A stretch of 64,000 nt of DNA from Gracilaria gracilis (GCA_030374805.1 JARGSG010000012.1:1207402-1271401), one strand, 5' to 3'; counted from the stretch's first letter, positions 1 through 11,773 are shown. Notes: generated by a model from the letters alone, not told the origin. Numbers and translations: made by a program.

Positions 1-550
1 TGGGTCTCTGCTGTACTTGGCACTTCGCACACACGTGGGCTTTTTTGCACCAGTACTCATTCTTGCACGTTATCAAAGCAACCCAACAGCCTCCTCGGTG
101 TTATCGGAACGCTGGTTTTGGTATCAAAAATGATCGAGTTAAAATGATCGAAAAACCGGTGAATTATCGAAATCTGGATTTCCTTAATTTCCGAAAATAA
201 ATCCACGTTTCCACTTTTGATAGTTTGTGTCGAAAAAATCATTCACGATTATTTCCATCATTGCTGGTTTGGATGGAAGGCAACCTAGCATGTTACTTCC
301 GTTCATACTAGTTTCGGGACCCAATGTAAGGGTGTAATTGCTACATGTTTAGAACTTTACGGCGCCAAATGGGGAAATATATTTCCAAATAGGGAGATAT
401 ATTATATAAACAGATAGCTGCTTATGAAATACGAGTAGATGAATACAAACCCTTTGAATAGGAACCCTTCAAATAGCAACTTTCTATAGAGATACAGCAC
501 ATCTACTCGGCAATTCTCACATCAGATATCGGCCGTTTATTCTCTAACTA
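1..550. other. No gene seen
   Basis: There is no ORF of protein-like composition and no RNA gene in this stretch. An AT-rich patch with TATATTATATAAA-like sequence lies near 398-411, but no coding start follows it convincingly. Confidence 0.5.
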
Positions 551-2880
551 TTGAAACGCCTTCGCATCACATGCCACCTCCCCCATCACTCCGTCCCACC
601 CTCAGAGCGCCATATTACGCTCCTCGCTATGTACCTCGTCTCTCCCCCGATACCCCGACACCGCTCCCCGCCATACCTAATTGCTGCTTTGAAGGCTGCT
701 CCCTCTTTGCTCGCACTATCCCCGCCATTCAAATTCTGCAAAGGATATGCCGCAACCCTATCACCGCCAACAAGCGTTTCTTCTTCCTCGGCGGCAACGT
801 GCCTCACTTCTTCCAACGCAAAAAGCAACAGCAGTTCACTCCACAACTCCCAACCTCCCCTTCCACTCTCCAATCGCCGTTCCGATAACTTCCCCATCAC
901 CGACGACGCCTCCTGCCACCAGCAAGGGCTCTCTTTCTCCGTCCGCACACAAACGCTTACCATATCTTAGGTACCCCCATCTGTTTCCTCTCCCCCTCCC
1001 CAGCTCCTCCACCGCCCCCCTCCTTCCTTCTCATCAACAACCACCAACTCGAACGAATGGTCCTCTACGTCTCTTCATCGCTTTCACCCTCTTCCACTCA
1101 AATGCAAACGAAATCATCTTTTTCCTTCACGACCCCATCTTTTCCAATTCCGCCTTCAGCAACACCATCTCCTCCGCCTCCCAGTGTCTCAATCTTCAAA
1201 CAGACCTCTTTCAACAACAAGTCAGCAACACCGTTTCACCCCCACCACCCTCCACGACCCACAGCACTTCTTCACAGCCACTATTTTACGAAAGGATGCT
1301 ATCCAAATCCTTAAACAACAACTCGCACTTGCACACTCCAACAAGACCTTCTTCCACCACGTGCCCCATACAATCTGCTCCGGCTCTCCCGCTTTTGCTC
1401 ACCGCATGAATTCCTCTCTCGGAAAATAAGCTGTCACAATCATGCAGTTTTACAACAACTCCAGCATCGGGCAAACCCCTGAGAACACCGGGATCGACTC
1501 CTTCTCCGGCTTCGTCCAAGTATACTCCGACAAGTCCTCTTCCTCTTTCAAATCTTCTCCCAGCACCTCCCACCCCCTTCACGTCACCCTACTCCACTTC
1601 TCCGATTTGTTCCGTCCCAAATGTATCACCGGCAACCTCACCCTTCTTGGATACCTGCCAATTTCTTTCAATCCGGCCACCGGTTCTCAAGACCCCGATT
1701 GCATCCCCCAAACCTTTTCCAGCATCTCCCGCTCTACCATAACGGAACCCATCCAGCGTGCCATATCCAACCTCTTCGACCCTGTTCTGTCCTCCAGCTT
1801 TACTGGCTTCCCGCCTCGTGACGCTGATGAAGTGCTCTGTCATTATCCCCCAATCTTCGCCAGCTACAGCGCAGGCACATCAAAAGCAGAGGACATTCTC
1901 GGCTTCCCCCAGGGCACCCGACTCCAGCATCCATGCCACTGATGTACCGTCCCCCGCCCCGAGCTCAACCTACGAATTTCATTCACCCCTCTTCGATCCC
2001 AGACCCAGACTGTCGCTGCCCGCAAATCACATTCTGCGCTCAACCAAGGTGCGGAGAAAGCTCACCTCTCCATAAAGCCTATAATCGCCCGAAACACCAA
2101 GGAAGAGGCCGTTGAAGCATTTCACTCTCTTTCCTTTGCAAAATAGTCCACTCTCTTTGATCCTTACCCTCTCCTCAACATCACCCAACTCCTCTCCCCT
2201 TACAACATCTTCCCCTTCTAATTACTCCATAACTTCCACCTCGGCATCTCCAAGCCCATCACACTCGCAGCCATCGATAGATTCAATTGAGAGTCACTCC
2301 TGACAACTCCCCGTTCCTACAAGTCCCGGCGTTCCTTCAACTCCATACGTTCCTCCATCCTAAAACCACATTTCCCACTCTTATTCATTCTAGGTTTTCC
2401 CCTCTCCCATTTCTGTCCCATCCCTGCCGTCTCCCGGATTCCACACGAAGCTACTAAAACTGAGCTCTTCCGGTCGGCACGCTGCTATGTAGCAATCAAG
2501 AACCGCTCCAAGTTTCCGCGTAACTTTTCCATAATGTGTTCCTCCCTCATTGCTACTAGCCCCTTTAAGAATCTCGTAGCACCAAGCGACAATCCATTGA
2601 AACGTTGCAATTCCAAAATACTGTCCCATTTCGGAACCCAACGCTCCTCTAAACCTCATCTAATGATTTTGTTCCTACAGTACTCTCCGCTTCGATTCAC
2701 TCAGCGAATTTCACTTCAGCGTTTTCAAGCTCATCACGCTGGTCTCTGTCTAGGAAATCAGAACAGAAGCATTCGCTACAGTTTTTCGCTCACCTACAGC
2801 TCGACAATCCTCCCATTCTGTCCGTAATTCGATGCTCAAACAATCTGCCACCATCCACGCAACTGCAAAACGTCCGATTG
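551..2880 (-). pseudogene. Pyrimidine-rich degenerate repeat, wreckage of a minus-strand coding family
   Basis: The plus strand is strongly C+T-rich throughout, so the minus strand is purine-rich and reads as Gly/Glu/Arg-rich fragments. No frame stays open for more than about 220 codons, and the long plus-strand frames are Pro/Ser/Thr-rich artefacts of composition. The end of the block (about 2350-2570) is clearly homologous to 9105-9320, and both encode on the minus strand a peptide with the core GAVLD-YIAAC. I read this as a decayed member of a dispersed repeat whose coding strand is minus. The protein family is not recognised. Confidence 0.45.
2390..2659 (-). pseudogene. Fragment of unrecognised repeated protein (copy 1)
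   Basis: An 89-codon minus-strand fragment whose middle contains TRKLGAVLDCYIAACRPEE. The same peptide, with few substitutions, occurs in the 178-codon ORF at 9135-9671 (TRRLGAVLDGYIAACQPKE). Conservation at the protein level between two otherwise degenerate copies suggests that this was once coding sequence. No domain is recognised. Confidence 0.45.
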
Positions 2881-3890
2881 GTAGGTTAGTTGGCTAGCGT
2901 GCCGGTAGTCGCATGGTACGGTCGGAATAGGAATGAAGCTTGTAAGTAAGCGTACGTACCAGCGGTCGTGACAAAATTAGGAGGTATGGAACGTCAGGTG
3001 CGATCGAGGTATGTAAAAGAGTCCGAACACCGTGAACACACAGTAGAGATATATACAACGACCGGTTGATTCTAAATCTGGATGAAGAATACTAAACTCG
3101 TGGATCAGATCCTTACCCGCTACTCTTAGGGGATTGTGTAAAAGAAAAATTGCATAAGTAGGTGCCTCTCTACCTCGTAGAGACGCATTACAGTATGCAA
3201 CGGCCACTGCACCAAGTGGCAAAAATGCCCCCTGTTACGGTCTGTAAATTATCCAGAACTCTCACTACGTTTACTACCTTTCATACAGCTCTTCTTGCAA
3301 TCATTTTACGACGTCTGCCAGCAGACACACTCTTCCTATTGTCGACAGATATTTACCTATCTGAGATACTCGTGGGCTTTGGTGCATTATCATTATGAGG
3401 GGTACAATATGTTGTAATGTAGCCAGAAAAAGTTTCTTTTATCACCAAATCACCACTTTTAGTCATGATGGGTAGCGAATAACCGAATGAACCTAATAAC
3501 TGTTTAACTATCCAACTATTTTATTTGTACGAAACCCTTCACTCAAAGCAAATGTCACCGCACTTTCATGGTGCTACTTTTTCATTCAAAGGCTTTAATT
3601 GGTTATCAAAAGAGTTAGCATGAACCTAGAAGACAATCAAATACTACCAACTTTGCTAGATCAATTGGACAGCGGAACGAGTTATTATGGAGTTTATTCT
3701 GTAAAATTGATAAACACCTACTCTGGGCCACCCCGTGGCCTATATTCAGAAGGAAACTCCAGCAAAGTCCAAAAGTAGACCGTAGCGAGAGAGAACTGCA
3801 TTGATACATCGATGTAGTCCCAGTACTGCTTTAGACCGCTATCAATGCTGACAAAGAATTACTTCATTTCTTGTTGGCAGGGTCCCCTGA
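2881..3890. other. Unassigned stretch
   Basis: Only short open frames of ordinary intergenic composition occur here. I see no repeat structure, RNA gene or recognisable protein fragment. Confidence 0.4.
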
Positions 3891-3960
3891 ACAGCGGACC
3901 GACGTAGCGTGGCGCTTCATCCGTGCATCGATGAAGCGCCACGCCCGCCCAGTCCGCTGT
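3891..3960. repeat. Hairpin repeat, copy 1 (most perfect)
   Basis: A 70-bp foldback with two nested sets of arms. The outer arms are ACAGCGGAC at 3891-3899 and GTCCGCTGT at 3952-3960. The inner arms are GCGTGGCGCTTCATC at 3907-3921 and GATGAAGCGCCACGC at 3930-3944, perfectly complementary over 15 bp around an 8-nt loop. Related copies follow at 4002-4075, 4348-4414 and 5221-5292, with degenerate ones at about 4231-4304 and 4646-4729. The function is unknown. It could be a very small foldback transposon or an RNA hairpin gene family. Confidence 0.85.
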
Positions 3961-4001
3961 CCCAAAAAAATTTATCTTCAGTTTATTTAAACGACAGCCT
4001 G

Positions 4002-4075
4002 AGACAGCGGACGAAGGTGTAGTGGCGCTTCAATGGTGCACTGATGAAGCGCCACAACAATCCAGCCCGCTGTTC
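4002..4075. repeat. Hairpin repeat, copy 2
   Basis: The plan is that of the copy at 3891. The outer arms are GACAGCGG and CCCGCTGTTC. The inner arms are GTGGCGCTTCA at 4022-4032 and TGAAGCGCCAC at 4045-4055. The spacers between inner and outer arms differ from copy 1, so it is the arms that are conserved. Confidence 0.8.
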
Positions 4076-4230
4076 CAACGTACTATAAGTGAGGAAGCTT
4101 GGGTGCTGTTATACGTGGCACAGCCAACCGGCTATGAGCGATGAAACTGGAGTGCACCCCGGCCCGCTGTCCATCCGCCGTGAATGGTATGGGTAAAGTT
4201 CTGGCATACCTGGCACCTCCAGCGTGCCAG

Positions 4231-4304
4231 TGATAGCAAACGAAGGCGTCATTGCGCTTCTTCTGTGCACTGATGAAGCCCCATGATACCTCGGTCCCCT
4301 GTCC
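4231..4304. repeat. Hairpin repeat, degenerate copy
   Basis: Retains ATTGCGCTTC...TGATGAAGCCCCAT in the inner arms and a CCCTGTCC-like outer arm, with several mismatches. It is placed by its similarity in order and spacing to the neighbouring copies. Confidence 0.55.
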
Positions 4305-4347
4305 AAGGCTTTTTTTTTAATAAGTTGAAAATACATAATGTTTTTGG

Positions 4348-4414
4348 GACAGCGGGGTGGCATGGCGCTTCATTGGTGCACCGATGAAGCGCCACGACAC
4401 CAGAGTCTACTGTC
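4348..4414. repeat. Hairpin repeat, copy 4
   Basis: Outer arms GACAGCGGGG and GTCTACTGTC. Inner arms TGGCGCTTCAT at 4363-4373 and ATGAAGCGCCA at 4384-4394, a perfect 11-bp stem. The loop contains the recurring GGTGCACC-like sequence. Confidence 0.8.
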
Positions 4415-4645
4415 TTACTTGTCCTTACTGACAACTCCGCGAATATCTCTACATTAGTTTCGTTCCGTATCTCTCGCGTCTTCACGCTTTCCATAACACC
4501 TCTTTAACGCATCACATGTAACCTATAAAGTACCATTTCAACTTAATCACCTGTTTGCGTGCCATTGAAGATGAAGCTGGAGTTCTTTTAGGTCCACTTC
4601 CTCCGCATTTCGACCACAGAACCCGCCGTGCGACCCACTACACTG

Positions 4646-4729
4646 CATTGACGCGCTGGACGGTAGACCGAGGTGAAGTATGGTTTATGGATGCATCGAT
4701 AAAGCCCCATTGCACTCCTGGTCAATGCC
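4646..4729. repeat. Hairpin repeat, highly degenerate copy
   Basis: The inner part GATGCATCGATAAAGCCCCAT and the flanking GGACGGTAGACC/GGTCAATG resemble the hairpin family, but many positions differ and pairing is weak. Confidence 0.35.
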
Positions 4730-5220
4730 CAGTTGCCGTGTTTTCCGAAGAATGTAATAAGAACCTCTCCCTAAGAGAATGACACTTTTACTCTTCCACC
4801 AAGATATTGGTCTTTCCAAAATCCAAGTAATTATATATAGATATATATAGCAATAGAATTGCGTCAATTATACACTAACGTCACAGGGGCAACTGCCTGG
4901 CGCAGATACAGTCCTGTCGATACACATCGGTTCAAAGCCATAGACCAAACACGAGGGTCTCCACAGACTACTGTCACGCACCCATGCTCGTGCGCAAACA
5001 TCATATACATCATCCTTTTACAAAATAGGTTCACATGAAATTAAATCCTTCCTCATGAGGACTTTGAGCCTAGTACCACACTTATGGGGCTGCATATATT
5101 AATCACGTTGGTATAGTGAGCCTTGCTGCAGATGCTCTTGAAAACCCCTAAATTAGTGTGTTAGGGTGGTTTTGAATCCCTCCAAATGCATCGAAGACCG
5201 GCGGTCTAGACCACCCGCCA

Positions 5221-5292
5221 GACAGCGGACCCGGGTGTCGCGGCGCTTTATCGGAGCACCGATGAAGCGCCACTGCACATCAATCCGCTGTA
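5221..5292. repeat. Hairpin repeat, copy 6
   Basis: Starts with GACAGCGGAC and ends with TCCGCTGTAC. The inner arms are GCGGCGCTTTATC and GATGAAGCGCC. It has the same layout as copies 1, 2 and 4, about 810 bp downstream of copy 4. Confidence 0.75.
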
Positions 5293-6480
5293 CAAAAAAT
5301 TAAACTTTTATTTTTGGCTCTGCCGCCCTGGTCGGCCCCGAGTCACTGCATCCGGGGCACACGTGATACTACTACTGGGGATCGCGTTTGCAGCAACATC
5401 GCGGCTATGTATAACTAGCCCCCGCTCGGGTCTGTTTCAAAGCCCCCTGTACTACTTGTTTCAGTATCTTAGGCAGGTCGGTTGTCTTTATGCGGGACCC
5501 GAGTTTCAGAAAGCAAAATGCGCTAAATGTTGAATCAACGAATTTGGTGTGTTTGGTCGCGCCGTGGACATCGCGAGTTCATCAAAAGTTGTTTTGGTTC
5601 TCTTTACGTGCTGCGTCGTCAGTTGTGTCAATAAAAGCGGTGAACTAAGCACCAGTGATGCCTTAAACTCAATGCCTATCAGGTTTCCCATGCGATGATG
5701 ATCTTCAGTGAGCCCCTCATCTAATTGTATATAGTTCATACAAAGATGCGGGAGAACCTAGATATTACCAGGGTGCTAAGATTGACAAGAGTACTGATCA
5801 TCTATTGCTGGGAATGCTTAAGTGGAATTACTCAGCTGAGTAATATCACTTAAGCACTAGCAGTAGTGGATCTCCGTAGGATGTAAGCAGAACCTGCTAC
5901 TTCTAAATGAGACTCTAAGCAATGCATTTCGAGTTTTCTTAATCGATACTATTGTATTGACTACTATACTATTCTCACGGATATACGAAGTACTTCACTG
6001 TAACAGATAAGGAGCATCCCTACGAATGTCTCAAAGAGAATGGACCTCTCTACAGTAGACCATTTCTGTTCAACCTCTAAGGGGGAAGAAAAGTTTCATG
6101 AATGAATAAATGAAGAAAAGGGCATAAAGGCATCACAGGATATAATTTTGAAGATTGTGTTTATGAGAGAGATGGGGTTAGACAACGCATGGACAGTGAG
6201 AATTTGTAGTATTTTTGGAGCGAAATGGGCTCTACCTGACATTGGTACTGAACGAAACAGGAAGAGTTTTGAAATTTCTCGGAAAAAAATTACTTGGCTG
6301 GAAATTGGCGAAGAGAAGAATTGGATATAAATGGTCGTGCGCCCCAAGCGGGCGTGTGACCAACAGTTCAACGGCTTTGCACAGTGATAAGAAGCGTAGG
6401 AGGTATTGCGTACATCTCACTTGCTGTTATCTCGCTTATTGCTAAACCCCGTCAATCTCTGCGATGTCGAATTTCTAACA
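5293..6480. repeat. Unassigned stretch containing a 65-bp palindrome
   Basis: No gene is recognised. At 5802-5866 the sequence folds on itself about the centre 5835/5836 (CTCAG|CTGAG). The arms contain TGCTTAAGTGGAATTACTCAG and its near complement, so each arm is about 32 nt with a few mismatches. The rest is AT-rich with no protein-like ORF. Confidence 0.6.
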
Positions 6481-7440
6481 GTAGGACGAGAAGCTAGTGG
6501 CTCCGCCTCATGGGGACGGAGGTACCGGATATGCCGCCACGGAAGAAAGAAGAGGGAGAATACAAGTGTTTTTCGGAGAAAAGGAAGAACACTGGGAAGG
6601 AGAGGGGGGTGGTGGTGATGTGGGCGTAGAGGATAGAGGAACGGAAAGGAGGTTTGCGAAGGAGGTGCAGGAGCGGATGAGGGGCTTTGAAGGGAATCTG
6701 GACGAATATTGAAACGAGAGGCTTTCTGAGATAGTGAATGAGATGGGAGGGGCGGTGCGGAGTGTGTCGGGGGTTTGGGTGCAAATGGATTTGATTTCAG
6801 GGATTCGGAAAAGGGTGAAGTTGGTTTGAGTGGGAACTGCTATGTATGTGAGTGGGATGGTGATATGCATTGCGAGGGAGATGGTGAAGTTAAGGACGGA
6901 GAATATGGGCCTAAGGGGTCGGGTGGGGGTCCTGCAGAAGCAAATTGGCGCAGGTGGAAAATGCGTGGGAGTTGCTGTTGAAGTAGAAGGAGCTGTCGAG
7001 AGAAAGAAAAGTCAGCAGAGAAAAGCGGAGATCGAAAAAGTCACCGGTGTCACCATTTTCTCGGGGTGTACGTGGCTGTGTGAGGGGGAGGAGTCGGGAA
7101 GATAAAGGAAGGGAAGTTGGAGGGCGTCGGCTGAGGAAGAGGCGGAAGGGAGGGAGGGGGGGCTGCTGGTGAACAAGGATGGGGACGTCTGTTTGAGGTG
7201 GCAGCTTCCGGGGGAACTCTACTACTTGGGTTTGGTAGTGTGGCGGCAGCTGTGGGAACGGCAGAGCGCATACTAGAGGAGCAGGAGGAGAGGAGGCTAG
7301 GAGGGGTTTGGAGCCGATTTGGGGCTAGGAGGGTGTACGAGAATGGAGAGAGTGTTTCTTTGGAGTTCTTCAACTTGAAATTTAGGGAAACTGAGACTCA
7401 GGATCCGAATGTAGGGATGGAATGAGGGAGCGCTAGTGAT
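6481..7440 (+). pseudogene. Purine-rich degenerate repeat, opposite orientation to its neighbours
   Basis: The plus strand is strongly A+G-rich and reads as Lys/Glu/Gly/Arg-rich fragments. One starts at an ATG near 6530 and begins MPPRKKEEGEYKCFSEK before decaying. The composition mirrors the minus strands of 551-2880 and 7660-11170, as if one repeat family had inserted in both orientations. No direct sequence match was established by eye and no domain is recognised. Confidence 0.35.
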
Positions 7441-7660
7441 GGGTTCGTAGTTTTTTATATTGTTTTTGAAGAGTGTCGAGAATGTAGAGTTACGAGCGGG
7501 TGCAGAAGAACAGCAAACTAGCCTTCAACTGCAATAGGTGAAGTGTAACCTGCCCTGCACGGAAACGTAATTTCCAAAAAAAATTCTTTGCCTTGCCAAC
7601 TAGCGCAAGCTGCCAAAATGCTAGTTTTGGACTTTTATTTTCACAACTAGCGATCTAGCA
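7441..7660. other. AT-rich spacer
   Basis: A short AT-rich interval separating the purine-rich block from the next pyrimidine-rich block. Nothing is recognised in it. Confidence 0.4.
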
Positions 7661-10600
7661 CACTAAACTATCATTCCGAGAACACCGATGCCGCTCTGAA
7701 GAAGTCGATACTGCTCCCATCACTTCCGTTTTCACCAAGTGCTCCGATCTTCTCCTCTTCTCCATGCGATACAGCACTTCTGCAGAATGGACAGACTCCC
7801 ACCGCAACGACATCCAATTCCAAATTTGCTCCTTCAAGCGCAGAGCCGCACTCGTCTTCAGCCCCGACCACACCTCCTGCTCTTGCACCCTCAAGTTCCA
7901 TCCCATCTATCACATCTTCGAGGACATTTGCCGCTTTGGAGGCCTCCACTTCCACGAGACCGGCATATTCGAGCACGCCCACTCCCTCGTCAAGTCACAA
8001 TACTCCAAAACCTTAAAGCGCAGGTCCACCGCAAATGAAGAAACCCTTCGGGCTATCCATCACTCCAATCCTACCAAAGATTGAAACGCCCTTTCCACCA
8101 ACCCCTCCATCACTTTCTCCTCTCCTGCCCTCGCCTTTCTCATCCAATCCTGCCAACCCGGTCTGTTCCGTAATAGAAAACTTATCTCACTCGCTGAACT
8201 CATCACTGCCCACAAATGTTTTCATTCTAATCCTCATTTCCATCACAAATCTCAGCAAGACCTCTTCCGCACTGACATTCTCTTCATGCTCCAATAGACT
8301 GGAAAAGACGACCTCCCTTCATTCATCACCTTTTCTCTCGAAGTCCTAGAGCTCACGGAGAACTCCCCCACTCTCCGTCGCACCCGAATCACCGTATTCA
8401 ACTCCGCTTACGTCGCTGGCGGTTATGTCCCATCACTCGACCAGTACATTGAAGAGCAAAACGAGCTCGCGTTCCGGGACTCTCCAGTTCCCCTCATCCA
8501 ACGAATATTTGCCGCCCCTTCCTTAAGGCTTTCTAAATCCCCAAAGTTCTCTCACGTCCTCGTCGCCAGCACCAGATCCTCCAAATCCACCTCCATCGTC
8601 TTGATCTGCAAACTCATCTCCTTACTTTGCTTCACCCTTCCTTCTTCTATTCCATCTCCCAAGGAGTTCGCCTTCGCACAGTTCATGTAGCTTGCCTCAC
8701 CAAGTGACGAAGTCGATGTCAATCTCAACTGCGTATTCCTCCGTTGGCCAACAGACGACTAACATAACCACACCGCCCATCCAGATCCCATCTCCACCCA
8801 TCCCACATCAGACAACGTTTCTCTCTGGTTTGGACTCACCCCTTTTTCTTCCATCCTTGGCTCCGTTCATTTTTTCCGCCGGAACTACCCAGCACCCCCT
8901 TCACGTCGTGCTTTCCCTACCATTCCCAAACTTTTATCTAAACATATTATACCGGGAGCCAACCTCCAGCCCCTACTTCCCACCCCCACATAGCACTCAT
9001 TCCATAAAATTTTCATAAACCAATCACTGCCACCCTATTTCATATGAAAGATTGGAGATAGGTATGGGATGAAGAAAATATACCACCTCTTCATCATCCC
9101 ACAGTTATCTCCGCTCTCCCCACTCTTATTCATCCTACCCTATCCTCTCTTTTTCTTCTGCTCTATCCCTACCGACTGCCCTGTGCCCCACCAAACGACT
9201 GAAACTGGGCTCCTTCGGCTGGCACGCTGCTATATAGCCATCAAGAACCGCTCCAAGTCTCCGCGTTAAATTCGCCATAAATAATTCCTCCCTCACCGCT
9301 AGATATACCTTCTCTCTCGATGGAATCCACAGCCTAACCGTCACAGCTCTCTCTGAATTCCCCGACGTACATTTCGGATCCCCCTCTAAAAATCCGTCGT
9401 TCTCAAACTTTTCGCCGTGCTTGTCTCTCACCATTTCCCATGCTACCCTCAATATAACCTCCACTGCCCTTTGCATATACCTCCCATACAATGTAGAAAA
9501 CAAGAGCTGCCTTTGTCCTCCACGTTCCACACCCTCGTTCATAGTTTTCAACACACACCCAATCCACGCATCAAGGCTGGCGAGTTGCATCCCCGTCCCA
9601 TCCACGTAATGCTTTTCCCCATTACATTTGGTCTCCACTGCGTATCTAATGTACTCCTCTAACACTGCCACCGCTATTCAATTCTTGAAATACTTATCTT
9701 CTTCATCACAGCCCCATGGTGGGGCATGAACAGTTGACCCAGAGTACGTCAGGTCTGCGAAACGGCTCATTCTCTATGCCCACAACTTGTTCATCCCATG
9801 CTATTCACTTCCCATGAGCTTCTCGCGAGCTTCGCTCATATGCTTCTTCAACTCCTCACCAAGCTCCGTCCCCTCGCTAGGCTTCGCCTGCTCCGCAATC
9901 AAATCTTACCCCAGTAAATAGAATAATCTGTCCCGAGCACCCCGCTTTTGCACACCAATCACATCGCTTATCGTCTGTTTCATCCGCTGCCTCAGAAACT
10001 TGTCCGTGCTTACATTCTCCACGCACTCTTGGTTTCTCCCGGCTTTCCATATCGTCTCTCACGTATCTCTCATTATTTCTGTCTTGACAACATACTTCAA
10101 AAACACATCAATTACACCCTTCGTAGATGCTTCGTACGCTCTCATCTCATATACAACTTGCATTGGGTACCGAGGTCCTATTCTTTTTCCCCAAGTACGA
10201 ACATGCTACACTCTCTACTTTCTCCTACCGTCTTACTCCTGTTCTTCTAGTTTCTAAAACGTTCTCTATATCGAAACAAAATTCAGACGCCTCCAACTTC
10301 GCATAATTAAGAATCTCATCATACAGAGCTCTTGCGAATCCGTTAAAGCATTCTTCCACATCCAAACCATATTTTCGGCGCCTCTTCACCTTCTTTCTTC
10401 CATCACCTGAATTCTTCCTCTTTATTGCCTCCCGAAATATCTCGATCAACAAATTTTACCGTTTATTTTCCTACCACAGACGTCCCAACTCTTCCTGCGT
10501 CAGCTTCAAACTCACCATCAATGTATAATGATCTTCTTGCATATTTCGAAACTGTCCTTTTAACGAATTCAACCTATGAACGAGTGAAGACCGTGGCGAT

Positions 10601-11170
10601 ATGCTTTAGTTCTCCTCATATCCTTCCCGTTCCCGTGTGTCATCTCATAGAATACTACTTTGACTTTCCCCACAACCCCCTTCACTTTCGTCTTTTACAT
10701 CATCCGGTAGTAAAACGGTGTTTCGCCTTAAAAGCATCTCTTGGGGAATTTCGTGGCACCGTCTTCATGAGATTCCCTTCCCGACGCCATTCTGTTCGTA
10801 CGTCGTCCTCCCCTTTGAAATCCTTCTCAACCACAGCCGCTGCCCCTCCGACAATTTCCTTGGCCGATCCACCACTTCTGAATCGTACCCCTTCCCGTGC
10901 GCATGTTCTTGTCGCTGATCTCCCCGCTCCACAACTTCAACACCCCCCAATCCATTAACCCCATTCCCTATTCTTCTCTCACTACGCTTCCTTGTTTCAG
11001 GTTCCGCCATTGGCCGCACACGACTCACTCTCTCTTTCTCGCGATTCGCATTCTGTTGCGCGAAACCAATTCTTTTTTACTCTGGCACTCTATTTGGCGT
11101 CACACAAACCAAACTCTCCACTCCTCGCGCCCTCGTTGGCTGACCACCCATCACTCTCTCCTTTTCTCCT
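7661..11170 (-). pseudogene. Second pyrimidine-rich degenerate repeat block
   Basis: A 3.5-kb C+T-rich plus strand. The minus strand yields broken Glu/Arg/Lys-rich frames, for example 10225-10452 (containing KRKNSGDGRKKVKRRRKYG) and 10765-11028. The segment 9105-9320 matches 2350-2570. The many stops and frame changes mean it is not a working gene. It ends abruptly at 11171, where a LINE 3' fragment begins. Confidence 0.45.
9135..9671 (-). pseudogene. Fragment of unrecognised repeated protein (copy 2)
   Basis: The longest protein-like frame in the pyrimidine-rich block: 178 codons starting from a non-ATG codon close after a stop. The C-terminal third (TRRLGAVLDGYIAACQPKE) is shared with 2390-2659. 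It has an alternating hydrophobic/charged composition, no signal peptide or membrane segment, and no recognised motif. It is probably an internal piece of a transposon-borne or multicopy protein. Confidence 0.45.
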
Positions 11171-11773
11171 CACTATCAATCGTGACGTGAAACGGAATTT
11201 AATCTTGAATTGGAACACAGATCGCAACAGTTGATGGTGAACCGAGCATGTCGGCAGCTGTCGCTGTATAATGCGCATCCTTCATTTTCGGCACTGCGAG
11301 CTGAAATTGATAATGTGTGCACAATGAGAATAGGAAGGATACGGCATATGGAGTGGAAACTTGCCTCGGCAAGACGCGTTCGCAAAATCCCGTGTGCGGA
11401 AAATGGAAAATACCCACCCGTTCTTCGGTTGCGAAAAGTTTCGCACAGAACGATGAGTATCCGATGGTACTTAAATGAGTTACCAGCGAACCCATGGGGG
11501 GCACGTGATGTACTTGGACACGAGTACTAGAAGTACGGAAGACTGAAAGTACTACTCGGAATGGAAGATTGGTCACCTGGAGAGAGGCAGGAGGCGACCG
11601 AAATACTAGAGGTACTGGAAGAAGCACAGTTGTAAAACTGTGCTATAAGTAGTAAGAATGAATGCGTTGGTTCGTAATTGACCAAGTTAGTCTACACCTT
11701 GACAGTGTTACCCTGCTGCTCTTCATGGGATATTGGGAACACTATAAATAAAACAGCAATTGATTGAAAAAAA
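11171..11773 (+). mobile_element. 5'-truncated LINE copy (3' end only)
   Basis: Aligns by eye with the 3' end of the larger LINE at 20001-20609, starting at CACTATCAATCGTG and running to the shared tail AACAGCAATTGATTGAAA plus A-run. The last part of the RT reading frame is present but broken by a TAG at 11527-11529, where the other copy has TGG. Severe 5' truncation with an intact A-rich 3' end is the usual product of target-primed reverse transcription. It directly abuts the Copia integrase fragment on its right, and that Copia frame runs into the LINE tail. Confidence 0.85.

Noticed and set aside
551-2115. Long plus-strand Pro/Ser/Thr-rich open frames (for example 747-1409 and 1442-1942)
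   Set aside because: They arise from the extreme C+T composition, overlap each other in several frames, and have no motif. The homologous block at 7.7-11 kb does not preserve them.
3891-5292. CRISPR array
   Set aside because: The units are self-complementary hairpins with irregular spacing in a eukaryotic context. There are no regular unique spacers.
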